This document shows positions 48,074-57,016 of a stretch of 64,000 nucleotides of DNA, in pieces. Each line of letters opens with the position of its first letter. Within the stretch, counting starts at the first letter, position 1. A model generated the notes under the pieces. That model did no database searches and was not told the origin of the DNA. It worked only from the letters and a program-made list of their open reading frames with translations. Source of the DNA: Streptomyces sp. DHE7-1 (GTDB lineage: Bacteria; Actinomycetota; Actinomycetes; Streptomycetales; Streptomycetaceae); NCBI GenBank assembly GCA_016432725.1, contig JACJDG010000003.1, forward strand, positions 434,001-498,000, given 5' to 3'. Position numbers and translations under genes: made by a program.

Positions 48074-48919
48074 TCAGTGGTTGGTGAGCATGCCCTCGCG
48101 CAGCCGGGCGAGGGTCCGGGAGAGCAGGCGCGAGACGTGCATCTGCGAGACCCCCAGGCGCTCACCGATCTGGGCCTGCGTGAGCTCCTCCACGAACCGC
48201 ATGTGGATGATCTGCCGATCCCGCTCACTGAGCCCGGCGATCAGCGGGGCCAGGGCGTGGAAGTCCTCCACCAGCCCCAGGGCCGCGTCCTCGGTGCCGA
48301 TGAAGTCCTCCAGCGCGGCTTCACCGTCCGCACTGCCGTTGATCGTGGCGTCGAGCGAGGAGGAGTTGTAGCCGTTCGCGGCCAGCCGGGCCTCGCGCAC
48401 CTCTTCCTCGGACAGGCTCATCAGCTCCGACAGCTCCTTGGCCGACGGCATGCGGCCCAGGCGGCTCTGGAGTTCCTCCGTCGCGCGGGCAAGCTGCACC
48501 CGGGCCTCCTGCAGGCGCCGGGGCACGTGCACGGCCCAGGTCGTGTCGCGGAAGAACCGCTTGATCTCGCCCACGATGTAAGGGATGGCGAACGAGGTGA
48601 ACTCCGCCTCCCGGGAGAGTTCGAACCGGTCGATCGCCTTGATGAGGCCGATCATGCCGACCTGGACGATGTCCTCCATCTCCTCCGCGCCCCGGCTGCG
48701 GAACCGGCCGGCCGCGAAGCGGACGAGGGACATGTTCATCTCGATCAACGTGTTGCGGGCGTACTGGTAATCGGGCGTGCCCTCTTCCAGCACCGCCAAC
48801 TGGTGGAAGAACAACCTCGACAACTCGCGGGCGTCCCTGGGGGCCACCCGGGAGGGGTCGGCGACCTCCGGCAGCTCCGCCGTCCGCGTACCTCTTGCCA
48901 CCATGCTCGTGGACGTCAT
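48074..48919 (-). CDS. SigB/SigF/SigG-family RNA polymerase sigma factor
   Basis: About 281 residues. Region 2 (ARNTLIEMNMSLVRFAAGRFRSRG, then DIVQVGMIGLIKAIDRFE and FTSFAIPYIVGEIKRFFRD) binds the -10 element. Region 3 (RLGRMPSAKELSELMSLSEEEV) and region 4 (LSERDRQIIHMRFVEELTQAQIGERLGVSQ) are complete. Sigma factors of this group control stress and sporulation in Streptomyces under anti-sigma/STAS partner switching. ATG 48919 has GGGAGGGGAAGC directly upstream and is preferred to the earlier start. No anti-sigma gene is adjacent. Confidence 0.94.
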   Translation of the reverse strand: MTSTSMVARGTRTAELPEVADPSRVAPRDARELSRLFFHQLAVLEEGTPDYQYARNTLIEMNMSLVRFAAGRFRSRGAEEMEDIVQVGMIGLIKAIDRFELSREAEFTSFAIPYIVGEIKRFFRDTTWAVHVPRRLQEARVQLARATEELQSRLGRMPSAKELSELMSLSEEEVREARLAANGYNSSSLDATINGSADGEAALEDFIGTEDAALGLVEDFHALAPLIAGLSERDRQIIHMRFVEELTQAQIGERLGVSQMHVSRLLSRTLARLREGMLTNH

Positions 48920-49206
48920 GCTTCCCCTCCCAGATCTCCGGACCGCCACTGTTGTCTTAACCACCGCTGCTGTTCAGTGGCCGACGGCCGATGACGCAGC
49001 GCGTACCCCCTCATCCTGCACCCACGCCTGCCACTCGCACCAATTTGCGGAACCGGTGACATGCCGTGCGTCGGGGCGCCGGAACGGCGGGCTCCGACTC
49101 CGCCGGCCGGGTGCGGAAGACAGCGGTCGGGTGCGGACCCGCTCAGGCTCGCGACAGGTCAGCAGCGCGTGGAATGCTGACCCGAGCCACAGGGAAGGGA
49201 CCGCAC

Positions 49207-49622
49207 ATGACCGACCGACTTGACGAGACCGGCCGACGCGGCCCCGAGCCGCGGCCGGATCTCGTGCAGCGCGCAGCGCCGTTCCTGCCCGCCGGCAGTG
49301 AGATCCGGCAGGCGTTCATCTGCCAGAGCGCGCCCAACTTCGGCTTCTTCGTCATCACCTACCTCACCGGTCTGACCATGCTGACCAACACGTACCGGTG
49401 CGTGGTCGTCACCAAGGACGCCATCTACGTACTGGACAGCAGCAAGATGTCCGGCGGCGCGAACCCGCAGCGGCTGGCCGGGACCATGCCGCGGGACACC
49501 CGGCTCGGCCCGGTCACCGGCCGCTGGGGGAAGTGAACATCCTCGGCCGGCGCCATTGGGTCCACACGCGATTCCACGACCAGATCGCCGCCGCCGACCG
49601 TGAGGCGGGTTTCACCCAGTAG
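49207..49622 (+). CDS. PH-like hypothetical protein (one frameshift)
   Basis: About 138 residues. RAAPFLPAGSEIRQAFICQS and TYRCVVVTKDAIYVLDSSKM look like the strands of an actinobacterial PH-like domain. A single hydrophobic segment (FGFFVITYLTGLTML) suggests membrane contact. One G is missing from GGGGG at 49526-49530; restored, it ends GRWGEVNILGRRHWVHTRFHDQI to AGFTQ at TAG 49622. Cytoplasmic regulator or membrane-bound sensor cannot be told apart. ATG 49207 with AAGGGA upstream. Confidence 0.7.
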
Positions 49623-50508
49623 GGACGGCACGCGGAAGGCTCCGGTGCGGTCCGCTGGCAGATGCCGCTGAGCTATGCGAGATCACGGTCTGATGCCGAC
49701 CGCGTCCACCACCGCAACTCGCCCTACCGCGGGGCCGTTTGCCCGCACGTGTATGACGAGCACCCCTTCACCACCGGCACCTCCCGACTCCTGGGTTCCT
49801 ACTGGCTGGAGTCCCCCAACTGGCATCGTCCGAAGCCCTGTTGCAGCTTCGCTCCGCCTCCGCAACGGCGTGTGGTGAGCGGGGTGCGCCTGGCCCGGGC
49901 CGCTCTCACCGTGACCGCGTACGCCCTCATCCTCACCGCTCTCGCCCTCACCGCCACGGGCTGACCTCCCGCGTCACCGCTCGGTCCCGCCGAACAGCGC
50001 GAGACCGTGACGGATGCGGTACCGGCGGGCGTGGGCGGCGGTGACCACGGCGGTCACGGCGAGCAGCAGGCACTGGACCCGGGCGAGCAGTGGCACGACG
50101 TAGATGGGCAGGGGCTGCCCGTCCCTTCCCTCGTATTCCGCCCGCCACGGACCAACGCTAGGCACGGGGCGGTTGGAGGCGGATCGGAGCAGGGGTGGAG
50201 AGCAGGGGGAAAAGGCCGAAGGCACGGGTCGCGGTCTCCACCGGCCGCACCGCACCCCGGGGTGGAGAGAGCCGCCCCTTCGGCCGCCTGGTGGCCCCGA
50301 TCGAGGGGCGTGTCGCGCCCTGTGCATCCGGCGCCCGGCTGCCCCGGAAAGTGTCTGGTGGACGGTCGTCCGCTGCCGCCCGGCCGTGACCGGTCGACAC
50401 CGGCCCACGGCTTCGACCCCATGCCTCGACGGGAGACACTCATGCACGACGACGGCCGGTACGCACCGCACGCCCGCTGCCACGACCGCGGCTGAACGGG
50501 GACACGCC
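49623..50508. other. 886-bp gap with only doubtful short frames
   Basis: No confident gene. On the plus strand a 30-residue hydrophobic frame (GTG near 49875, ending TGA 49964) and on the minus strand a 63-codon frame (49974-50165) have membrane-helix character. The rest is Arg/Pro-rich shadow. The gap may be a decayed membrane gene pair or lightly used spacer before the photolyase gene. Confidence 0.4.
49974..50165 (-). CDS. possible small single-helix membrane protein
   Basis: 63 residues from GTG 50165. The sequence has a hydrophilic start (WRAEYEGRDGQPLPIYVV), one hydrophobic helix (LLARVQCLLLAVTAVVTAA) and a basic end (RRYRIRHGLALFGGTER), a sensible type for a small membrane protein. 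No family, no good ribosome-binding site, and no second line of support. Confidence 0.3.
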   Translation of the reverse strand: MPSVGPWRAEYEGRDGQPLPIYVVPLLARVQCLLLAVTAVVTAAHARRYRIRHGLALFGGTER

Positions 50509-52003
50509 GTGCACTGGCTCTTCGGCGACCAGCTCGGGCCGCACTTCCTCACCCCCGGCGACGACGGCCCCGGTCGGGACACACCGCTGCTGATGATCGA
50601 AGCACGGTCGGTGTTCCGGCGCCGGCGCTTCCACCGGGCCAAGGCACACCTGGTGCTCTCCGCCATGCGTCACCGCGCGGCCGAGCTCGGCGACCGGGCG
50701 ACCTACGTACGGGCCGACACCTACCGGGAGGGACTGGAGCGCGCGGCGGGCGACCGGCCCGTGACCGTCCATCACCCGACGTCCTACGCGGCCACACGGC
50801 TGGTGCGCTCACTCCCCCAGGTCACCGTGGGCCCCGCGCGGGGCTTCCTGGTCCCCATGGAGGACTTCGCGACGTGGGCGGACGGGCACGGCGGAAAACG
50901 CCTGCGGCAGGAGAACTTCTACCGGTGGGTGCGCCGGGGACACGACCTGCTGATGGACGGCGACGCCCCTGTCGGCGGCCGGTGGAACTACGACCACGAC
51001 AACCGGCAGCCGCCGCCCCGCGACGAAGCGTCCCTCCAGGTTCCGGCGCCCTACCGTCCCGGGAGGACGAGATCGACGACGAGGTCCGCCACGACCTCGA
51101 CCGCTGGGAGAAGGACGGTGACGTGTCCTTCGTCGGGCGTGACGGCCCCCGCTTGTTCCCGGCGACCCGTGCCGAGGCCCGGGCCGCCCTCAAACGGTTT
51201 CTCTCCCACCGGCTCGGCACGTTCGGTCCCTACGAGGACGCCATGCTCGCCGCCGACCCGGTGATGAGTCACAGCCTGCTGTCCTCCTCGCTCAACCTGG
51301 GCCTGCTCGACCCGGCCGAGTGCGTCGAACGGGCCGCGGCGGAGTGGCACGCCGGCCGGGCGCCGCTCAGCAGCGTGGAGGGGTTCGTCCGGCAGATCGC
51401 GGGCTGGCGCGAGTACGTGTGGCAGCTCTACTGGTACTTCGGCGAGGACTACCGTGACTCGAACGTCCTGCACCACACCGCCCCGCTGCCGGAGTGGTGG
51501 AACGAGCTGGACGCGGACGCTGTCGAGGCACGCTGTCTGCACACCGTCCTGGAGCAGGTACGGGACACGGGGTGGACCCACCACATCCCCGGCTGATGAT
51601 CCTCGGCAGCCATGCGCTGCAGCGCGGCTGGGACCCCGCCGCGGTCACGGACTGGTTCCACCGCTGCTTCGTGGACGGCTACGACTGGGTCATGGTGCCC
51701 AACGTCGTCGGCATGTCCCAGTACGCCGACGGCGGCCGGATGACGACGAAGCCCTACACCTCGGGCGGTTCGTACGTGCACCGCATGAGTGATCTGTGCG
51801 GACCCTGCCGCTACCGGCCGGGCGAGCGGACCGGTGAGCACGCCTGCCCCTACACCGCCGGGTACTGGGCCTTCCTGGACCGGCACCGGGAACGGCTCAG
51901 CCACAACCAGCGGATCTCACAGCCCGTGCGGCAGCTGGACCGGCTCGCCGATCTGGCCGAGGTACGCCGGCAGGAAGGCGCGCGGGGCGACTCGCCTCCC
52001 TGA
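50509..52003 (+). CDS. iron-sulfur bacterial cryptochrome/photolyase, FeS-BCP (two frameshifts)
   Basis: About 498 residues. N-terminal Rossmann-like antenna domain (WLFGDQLGPHF, then LVLSAMRHRAAEL) and C-terminal helical FAD domain (WREYVWQLYWYFGEDYRDSN, WNELDADAVEARC). This is the (6-4) photolyase-type CryPro/FeS-BCP group. The four cluster cysteines are present with spacing 88, 3 and 13 residues, the spacing I recall for Agrobacterium PhrB (Cys350, 438, 441, 454). This agreement depends on two restored bases, one in CCCGGG at 51058-51063 and one in CCCC at 51587-51590. Repairs UV lesions or signals blue light. Start GTG 50509. Convergent with the FAD oxidoreductase, with 14 bases between the ends. 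Confidence 0.9.
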
Positions 52004-52017
52004 GTACGGCGTGCCGG

Positions 52018-53264
52018 TCACGCGCGCGTGAGGTCGCTCAGCACCTCACGCGCCGCCCGGGTGCCCGACGCCAGCGCACCCTGCACGGACCCGGTGGCCC
52101 GGTGGTCCCCGCAGACGTACCGGCCCGGAGCGAAGCGCGTCGTGCGGCTCAACGGCCACGGCGGCCGCATCGCGGGCAGGGCTCCCTCCACGGTGTACGC
52201 GGCGACCTGCCGCCACTCGCCGGTGTCGGTGCCGTAGAGCTCGGCCAGGCGCCGCAGTACGGCTCGGCCCGACTCCGGGCGGTCGGGTCCCAGCACGGAG
52301 GTGGAGATCAGCGCGGTGCCGGACGGCGCGTACGCGGGTACCACCTCGGTCAGGACGCAGGTGTTGAGCACCGCTCCGCTGCTGTCCACCACCAGGGTCG
52401 GCTCGGCCAGCGGGGATCGCTCGGCGGCGTGGTAGTAGGTGGTGACCGTGCGGCTGTCCGGCGCGGCCGAACCGGGCAGCAGGCGGGCCGCCGTGACGGC
52501 GTCGGTCGCCACGACGACGGACGTGGCGGGCAGCTCACCGCCGTCCGCGAGGAGCACGCCGGTGGAGGTGACCGCGGTGACCGGGGTCTCCAGCCGCAGC
52601 ACACCGTCGGGCAGGTCACGGGCGAGTCGGGCGGGTACGGCGCCGATACCGTCGGTGGGAAGACAGAGCGTCCCGCGGGCCATGCTGCGCCAGACCAGGT
52701 GGAAGAACCGGCCGGACGTCTCCAGTTCGTCCTCGAGGAACACACCGGAGAGGAACGGCCGCAGAATCTCGTTCACGGTCCGCTCCGAGACTCCGGCGCG
52801 GGACAGGGTCTCGGCGGTGGAGCGGTCCGCGCCCCGCTTGAGGGCGCCGGCCGGCAGCAGGGTGTCCCGCGCGGTGAGTGCCCCGAGGGCCGCGAGGTCG
52901 CGGGCCGGCAGGACCCGCCCGGGCAGCAGCGCCGCGGCGTCCTTCGGCCGGCGGGTCGGGTCGGCCAGGCGGACGGGGCCGTTCGAGGTGTGCGCGATGA
53001 CGCCGGGGGTGAACGGACGCAGCCGCAGGCTCCTCAGGTCGACGCGTCGTTTCACCTGGGGTAGGAGGTGTTGAACACCTGGAAGCCCCGGTCCAGCAGG
53101 AATCCGTCCCGCCGGTCCGTGCGCATGCGGCCGCCCACGCCGTCGGACGCCTCCAGGAGTGCGACACGCCGACCGGCGTCGCACAGGTCCAGTGCGCAGG
53201 CGAGGCCGGCCAGCCCCGCGCCGACGACGACGGTGTCCGGCTCCCCGCTGGGCCGAGTCATCAT
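52018..53264 (-). CDS. FAD-dependent oxidoreductase, protoporphyrinogen-oxidase/desaturase-like (one frameshift)
   Basis: About 416 residues. N-terminal dinucleotide motif VVVGAGLAGLACALDLCDAG and the GG motif VGGRMRTD, and C-terminal FAD motif YVCGDHRATGSVQGALASG. The superfamily covers protoporphyrinogen oxidase, amine oxidase and phytoene desaturase. One base is missing from GGGG at 53058-53061; restored: FNTSYPQVKRRVDLRSL. Start ATG 53264 or 53261 after GAAGGGG. Its tail-to-tail position with the photolyase may be chance, or may reflect a light-related role. Confidence 0.87.
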
Positions 53265-53446
53265 GGTCCCCTTCCTTCGCCCCGGACACCTGTACCCCGA
53301 AAGACGCGGCAGGCCTCGCGGCGCGCCCACCCGAGTTCGCGCTGGCACCCGTTCCGCCCGCACGGCGGTGCGCGGCGGACGCCGTCGAAGCACATCGGTC
53401 AGTTTTCGAGAAGCCCTGGCACCCGGTCCTTGCCTACGGTCGAGGC

Positions 53447-54079
53447 ATGACCTCCTTCGACTCCGTCACCCTCGAGGTGGCCGACGCCGCGGCCGCCGCC
53501 CGTTTCTACGCCACCGCCTTCGGGCTCGACTCCTCGTGGGTACGGCTGCGCGCCTGTGAGGAGCCCACGAGCGGCTTCCGCGGCTTCACGCTGTCGCTCG
53601 TGGCGGCCCAGCCGGGTGACGTCGACGCCCTCATCGGGGCGGCCGTCGACGCCGGCGCCACCACCCTCAAGCCCGCCTCGAAGTCGCTGTGGGGGTACGG
53701 CGGTGTCGTCCAGGCCCCGGACGGCGCGGTCTGGAAGATCGCCACCTCGGCGAAGAAGGACACCGGTCCGGCCACCCGCGCCTTCGACCAGCTCGTGCTC
53801 CTGCTGGGCGTCGAGGACGTGAAGGCCAGCAAGCGGTTCTACGTCGAACGGGGCCTCACGGTCGGCAAGAGCTTCGGCGGCACGTACGTCGAGTTCGCCG
53901 CCGGACCGGAGTCCGTCAAGCTCGCCCTGTACAAGCGCCGCGCGCTCGCCAAGGACGCCGGACTGCCCGCCGACGGCACCGGATCCCACCGGCTCGTGCT
54001 CTCCGGCACCGCCGGCCCGTTCAGCGACCCCGACGGATTCGTCTGGGAAGCGTCCGCCCCGCTGGCGGCCACCGCGTGA
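53447..54079 (+). CDS. VOC family protein, two-domain
   Basis: 210 residues with two glyoxalase-fold halves: SVTLEVADAAAAARFYATAFG at the front and FDQLVLLLGVEDVKASKRFY starting the second. Ends with FSDPDGFVWEASAP. Substrate unknown. ATG 53447 is chosen over a long upstream extension that is not protein-like. Followed by a strong hairpin. Confidence 0.9.
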   Translation: MTSFDSVTLEVADAAAAARFYATAFGLDSSWVRLRACEEPTSGFRGFTLSLVAAQPGDVDALIGAAVDAGATTLKPASKSLWGYGGVVQAPDGAVWKIATSAKKDTGPATRAFDQLVLLLGVEDVKASKRFYVERGLTVGKSFGGTYVEFAAGPESVKLALYKRRALAKDAGLPADGTGSHRLVLSGTAGPFSDPDGFVWEASAPLAATA

Positions 54080-54109
54080 GGAGAGCTCCCTCCGCCCGCA
54101 CACACACCT

Positions 54110-54136
54110 GGGGCCCGGCCGTTGCGGCCGGGCCCC
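54110..54136. terminator. strong hairpin terminator
   Basis: GGGGCCCGGCC, loop GTTGC, GGCCGGGCCCC: perfect 11-bp stem between the convergent VOC and hydrophobic-protein genes, 30 bases after the VOC stop. Confidence 0.88.
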
Positions 54137-54180
54137 TTCCACGGTTCAGGCGTGGCGTGTTCTATGCGTCGGGATGCTCG

Positions 54181-54351
54181 TTACCAGCGGTACCAGCGAC
54201 CCTTGCGGCCGCCGCTGCCCGCGGGCCGGACCACGAAGCCCAGCAGCCAAACGACGAGAACGATCACCGCGATCCACCACAGTGCCTTCAGGGCGAAACC
54301 CGCGCCGAAGAGAATCAGGGCCAGCAGAAGAACCAGAAGCAGGGGAACCAT
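54181..54351 (-). CDS. small hydrophobic membrane protein (Lmo0937/DUF5670-like)
   Basis: 56 residues from ATG 54351. Two helices, the second with ALWWIAVIVLVVWLLGFVV, then a basic aromatic tail (RKGRWYRW). Such short hydrophobic proteins are widespread in Streptomyces and respond to stress in some bacteria; function unknown. AGGAGG nine bases upstream supports this start over the longer frame. Confidence 0.8.
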   Translation of the reverse strand: MVPLLLVLLLALILFGAGFALKALWWIAVIVLVVWLLGFVVRPAGSGGRKGRWYRW

Positions 54352-54496
54352 AGTTATCAACCTCCTGGCCACCGAATGCCCTTGGTTCACCTTTACAAGC
54401 GCACGAATTTGCTGGTTTTTTCAAGGGAATGAAGGGCACGTGCGCATGTTGCGCCGTTTCCGCGGGCGGTGGGTGACGGGGCCGCCTCCAGCGGGC

Positions 54497-55858
54497 TCAC
54501 GCCGGTTCGGGTTGCGGTTCCGGCTTCGGGACCGGTACCGGGGACGGGTCCCAGAGTCTGGTGGTGCGTACGTAGCCGTGGATCACCGAGGCCATCGCCA
54601 GGACGAGCAGTGGTCCGGACACCCACGGATACCGGGCCATTTCGACCGGCAGGTAGCGGTAGGAGACCAGAAGCGCGGCGAAGACCGTCGTGCCGTGGAC
54701 GACGATCCGGGTACCCGTGCGGTCCCAGCCGCGCTCCAGCGAGCGCAGGGCCGCTTCGATGGTGAGCGTGAACACGACGCCGGCGATGAGATCGGCCCCG
54801 TAGTGGTAGCCGAATCCCAGGGTCGCGGTCAGCGTGGCGATCAGCCAGAAGGTACCGGCGAAGCGCAGCAGGCGGGGGCCCTTGCGGGAGTGGAGGAAGA
54901 TGGCGGTGGCCCAGGCGGTGTGCAGGCTGGGCATGCAGTTGCGCGGGGTGATGCCGTCGAACGCCATGTGGTGCGGGCCGGTGACCGCGGTCGCGGTGTC
55001 CGGCCACAGGTCGGCCACCGCCCAGTGCCCGCCGTCGGCACCGTAGGCGAAGACCGGTCCCACCACCGGGAAGACCATGTAGACGGCGGGTCCGAGGAGG
55101 CCGATCACCAGGAACGTGCGCACCAGGTGGTGGCGCGGGAAGCGGCGTTCGGCCGCCACGTTGCGGAGCTGGTACATCGTGACGACCACGGCGGCGACCG
55201 CGAGCTGGGCGTAGACGTAGTCGAGCGCGTGGGCGCCGATCGGCCCCGTGGCCCGGACGAGCCGGCCCACCACCCAGGACGGGTCGCCGAGCGCGTGGTC
55301 GGCGGTGGCCACGTACTGGTCGAGCACCGTCGGGCGGGTCTTCGACGTGATGACCAGCCAGGTGTCGCCCGTCTTGCGACCGGCCACGAGCAGCAGCCCC
55401 AGTCCGACGCCTTTCAGCAGCAGGACGCGTTCCGGGCCGGTGCGGCGCGTGACCGCGACGACCGCACAGCCGAGGAGCACCCACAGCGCGCCGTTGCCGA
55501 AGGGATGCCCCTCGGTCAGGTCGGCGCCCGCCGCCCATCGCACCAGCAGGAGAACGGCGTCGATGCCGATCGCGGCGCACACCGCGATGATCCGCTGCCG
55601 CCAGGTGAGCACGACCATCATCAGCGCCATGCTGGCGTACAGCAGGAAGCCTGATTTGGGCGGGAATATCACCTCGCGCGCCTGATTGGTGACCGGCCCC
55701 GCCAGTCCGTAGTGGCGTGCCGCGATCTCCAGCGCGACGAGGAATCCGAGGGTCACGACGCCCGCCGTGACCCACAGGATCGTCCGGGGTTCGCGCCACG
55801 GAACGGACTTGACTCTGCTGTTTATTCGCGTGAACACCCGCGATGTTATAGGTATCAA
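54497..55858 (-). CDS. PAP2-superfamily membrane enzyme, inositol-phosphoceramide-synthase-like
   Basis: 453 residues, eight or more membrane helices. The C-terminal half has CMPSLHTAWATAIFLHS and GFGYHYGADLIAGVVF, the SLHT and HxxxD motifs of the PAP2_3 (Aur1/IPC-synthase-like) branch. These transfer or release phosphate-linked head groups at the membrane surface. In actinobacteria the substrate could be a phosphoinositide or polyprenyl phosphate. The listed start is TTG 55858; GTG 55837, just after an AT-rich TATAAC, is an alternative and may be leaderless. Divergent from the operon at 56229. Confidence 0.85.
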   Translation of the reverse strand: MIPITSRVFTRINSRVKSVPWREPRTILWVTAGVVTLGFLVALEIAARHYGLAGPVTNQAREVIFPPKSGFLLYASMALMMVVLTWRQRIIAVCAAIGIDAVLLLVRWAAGADLTEGHPFGNGALWVLLGCAVVAVTRRTGPERVLLLKGVGLGLLLVAGRKTGDTWLVITSKTRPTVLDQYVATADHALGDPSWVVGRLVRATGPIGAHALDYVYAQLAVAAVVVTMYQLRNVAAERRFPRHHLVRTFLVIGLLGPAVYMVFPVVGPVFAYGADGGHWAVADLWPDTATAVTGPHHMAFDGITPRNCMPSLHTAWATAIFLHSRKGPRLLRFAGTFWLIATLTATLGFGYHYGADLIAGVVFTLTIEAALRSLERGWDRTGTRIVVHGTTVFAALLVSYRYLPVEMARYPWVSGPLLVLAMASVIHGYVRTTRLWDPSPVPVPKPEPQPEPA

Positions 55859-56228
55859 CTTTTTGGCCGATTTGTTGGTTTTCAGGTAAGTGGGTCGCTA
55901 TTCGTGCCGGATGGCATGTTCTTCCGGTGCGGAACGGGCGTCGAACGTGCTCGTCCTGGGCCGGATCATGCTATCGGAGGGTGCGGGTGGATTTGAGCGA
56001 TAAGTGGCCGAGCTGGGGCCGGGGTCCGGCGCGGGCCGGGCCGGTCACTCCGCGTGGTGATCCCGACGGTGACATCACGGAGTGTCAACTGCGCCTGAGG
56101 AAAGGGGCAGTGGAAGCAGTGGATGGCGCGGTAGATGCTGACACCGGCGGGCAGCCGCGGGACCTTATGGATACCCTCACGTCAGGCACGTTCCCTGATC
56201 CAAAGCTACGCGCCCGGGAGAAGACTCG
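55859..56228. other. 370-bp divergent region, partly AT-rich
   Basis: Separates the PAP2 enzyme from the five-gene operon. The first 60 bases (AACTTTTTGGCCGATTTGTTGG and following) are clearly less GC-rich than the surroundings, as expected for the PAP2 promoter. The rest should hold the operon promoter, which I could not place. No helix-turn-helix gene, which commonly accompanies such clusters, is visible. Confidence 0.4.
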
Positions 56229-56405
56229 GTGGCAGCAGACGACGCCGGCGTCCGAATGGCCGGAGCCCCGGAACTCCTTCGGCATGCCCACGGACGTCGC
56301 GAGTCGAGCGGCGTACGCGGCGCGCCCCCGATCCCCGCCGCCCCGCACGGCCCCGCCGTGGCCCCGGGCCCGGCGACGTCCCCGATCGCCCTGGACGGCC
56401 GATGA
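56229..56405 (+). CDS. small leader ORF of the HExxH/MAB_1171c operon
   Basis: 58 residues from GTG 56229, with GGGAGAAG seven bases upstream. Its TGA overlaps the ATG of the HExxH protein gene in the sequence CGATGAG. The first half (ADDAGVRMAGAPELLRHAHGRRE) could be a helix; the rest is Pro/Ala-rich and looks disordered. It could be the remnant or C-terminus of a regulator, a small antitoxin-like partner, or only a translational leader. The ribosome-binding site plus ATGA coupling is the main support. No homologue recognised. Confidence 0.45.
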   Translation: MAADDAGVRMAGAPELLRHAHGRRESSGVRGAPPIPAAPHGPAVAPGPATSPIALDGR

Positions 56406-57016
56406 GTTCACCGGCCCGGCTTCGCCGGTGGCACAGGCTGCGCAGGCGCGACAGGGAGATGCGTCAGCTCGCCGCCACCCTCATCGACCCCATCCGGGAG
56501 AGGCTGCGGGCCACCACCGGCGCGGGCGGGGGCGCGCCCGGCGACGGAGCGATCCTGACCGCCGAGGACCTGTTCGCGGCCCTGGTCGAGTCCGCACGGC
56601 AGTGGCGCGGCGACCGGAGGCTGGAGGTGCACCGCGTGCCCATCCCCGGGAGTTCAAGGCGACGGGGATGTGGCTGGAGCGTACGGACAGGGACGACGTC
56701 ATCATCGAGCAGGGCGCCGAGATCTGGCACCAGGCGCAGATACTGGGTCACGAGTTGTGGCACATGCGGCAGCGGGAGGGCTTCGCCGCGGAGCAGCGGG
56801 CCGACGGGGCTGCGGCCCCTGGAATCAGGGCACGAGCACGGCGCCCAGCCGGCTGCCGCGCGTTCCCGTTTCGACGACGATCCCGAGAAAGAGGCCGAGC
56901 TGTTCGGGATCCGGGTCGGCCAGCAGATGCGGGCGCTGATGGAGCGGGACGTGATCACCGGGGAGACGGCCCGCCGCATCGCCGATGCACTCAACTATCG
57001 GGGAAACCGGAAATGA
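56402..57016 (+). CDS. HExxH protein, ImmA/IrrE-like "toxin component" (two frameshifts)
   Basis: About 205 residues. A basic N-terminus (RLRRWHRLRRRDREM) leads to a metalloprotease-like core with GAEIWHQAQILGHELWHMRQREG. The HELWH motif (about residues 117-121) is the zinc site of ImmA/IrrE-type proteins. Annotated relatives are called toxin-antitoxin toxin components, but ImmA enzymes normally cleave a repressor. Frame corrections: one base in CCCCGGG at 56644-56650 and two bases (or one extra) in the CCCC near 56815-56818. Both ends are coupled by ATGA overlaps, so it is made with the membrane protein downstream. Confidence 0.75.
   Translation: MSSPARLRRWHRLRRRDREMRQLAATLIDPIRERLRATTGAGGGAPGDGAILTAEDLFAALVESARQWRGDRRLEVHRVPIPGSSRRRGCGWSVRTGTTSSSSRAPRSGTRRRYWVTSCGTCGSGRASPRSSGPTGLRPLESGHEHGAQPAAARSRFDDDPEKEAELFGIRVGQQMRALMERDVITGETARRIADALNYRGNRK

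Noticed and set aside
56402..57016. Type II toxin-antitoxin module
   Set aside because: The HExxH protein resembles ImmA/IrrE, but no antitoxin gene with a DNA-binding motif is present. The small upstream ORF is not a recognisable antitoxin.
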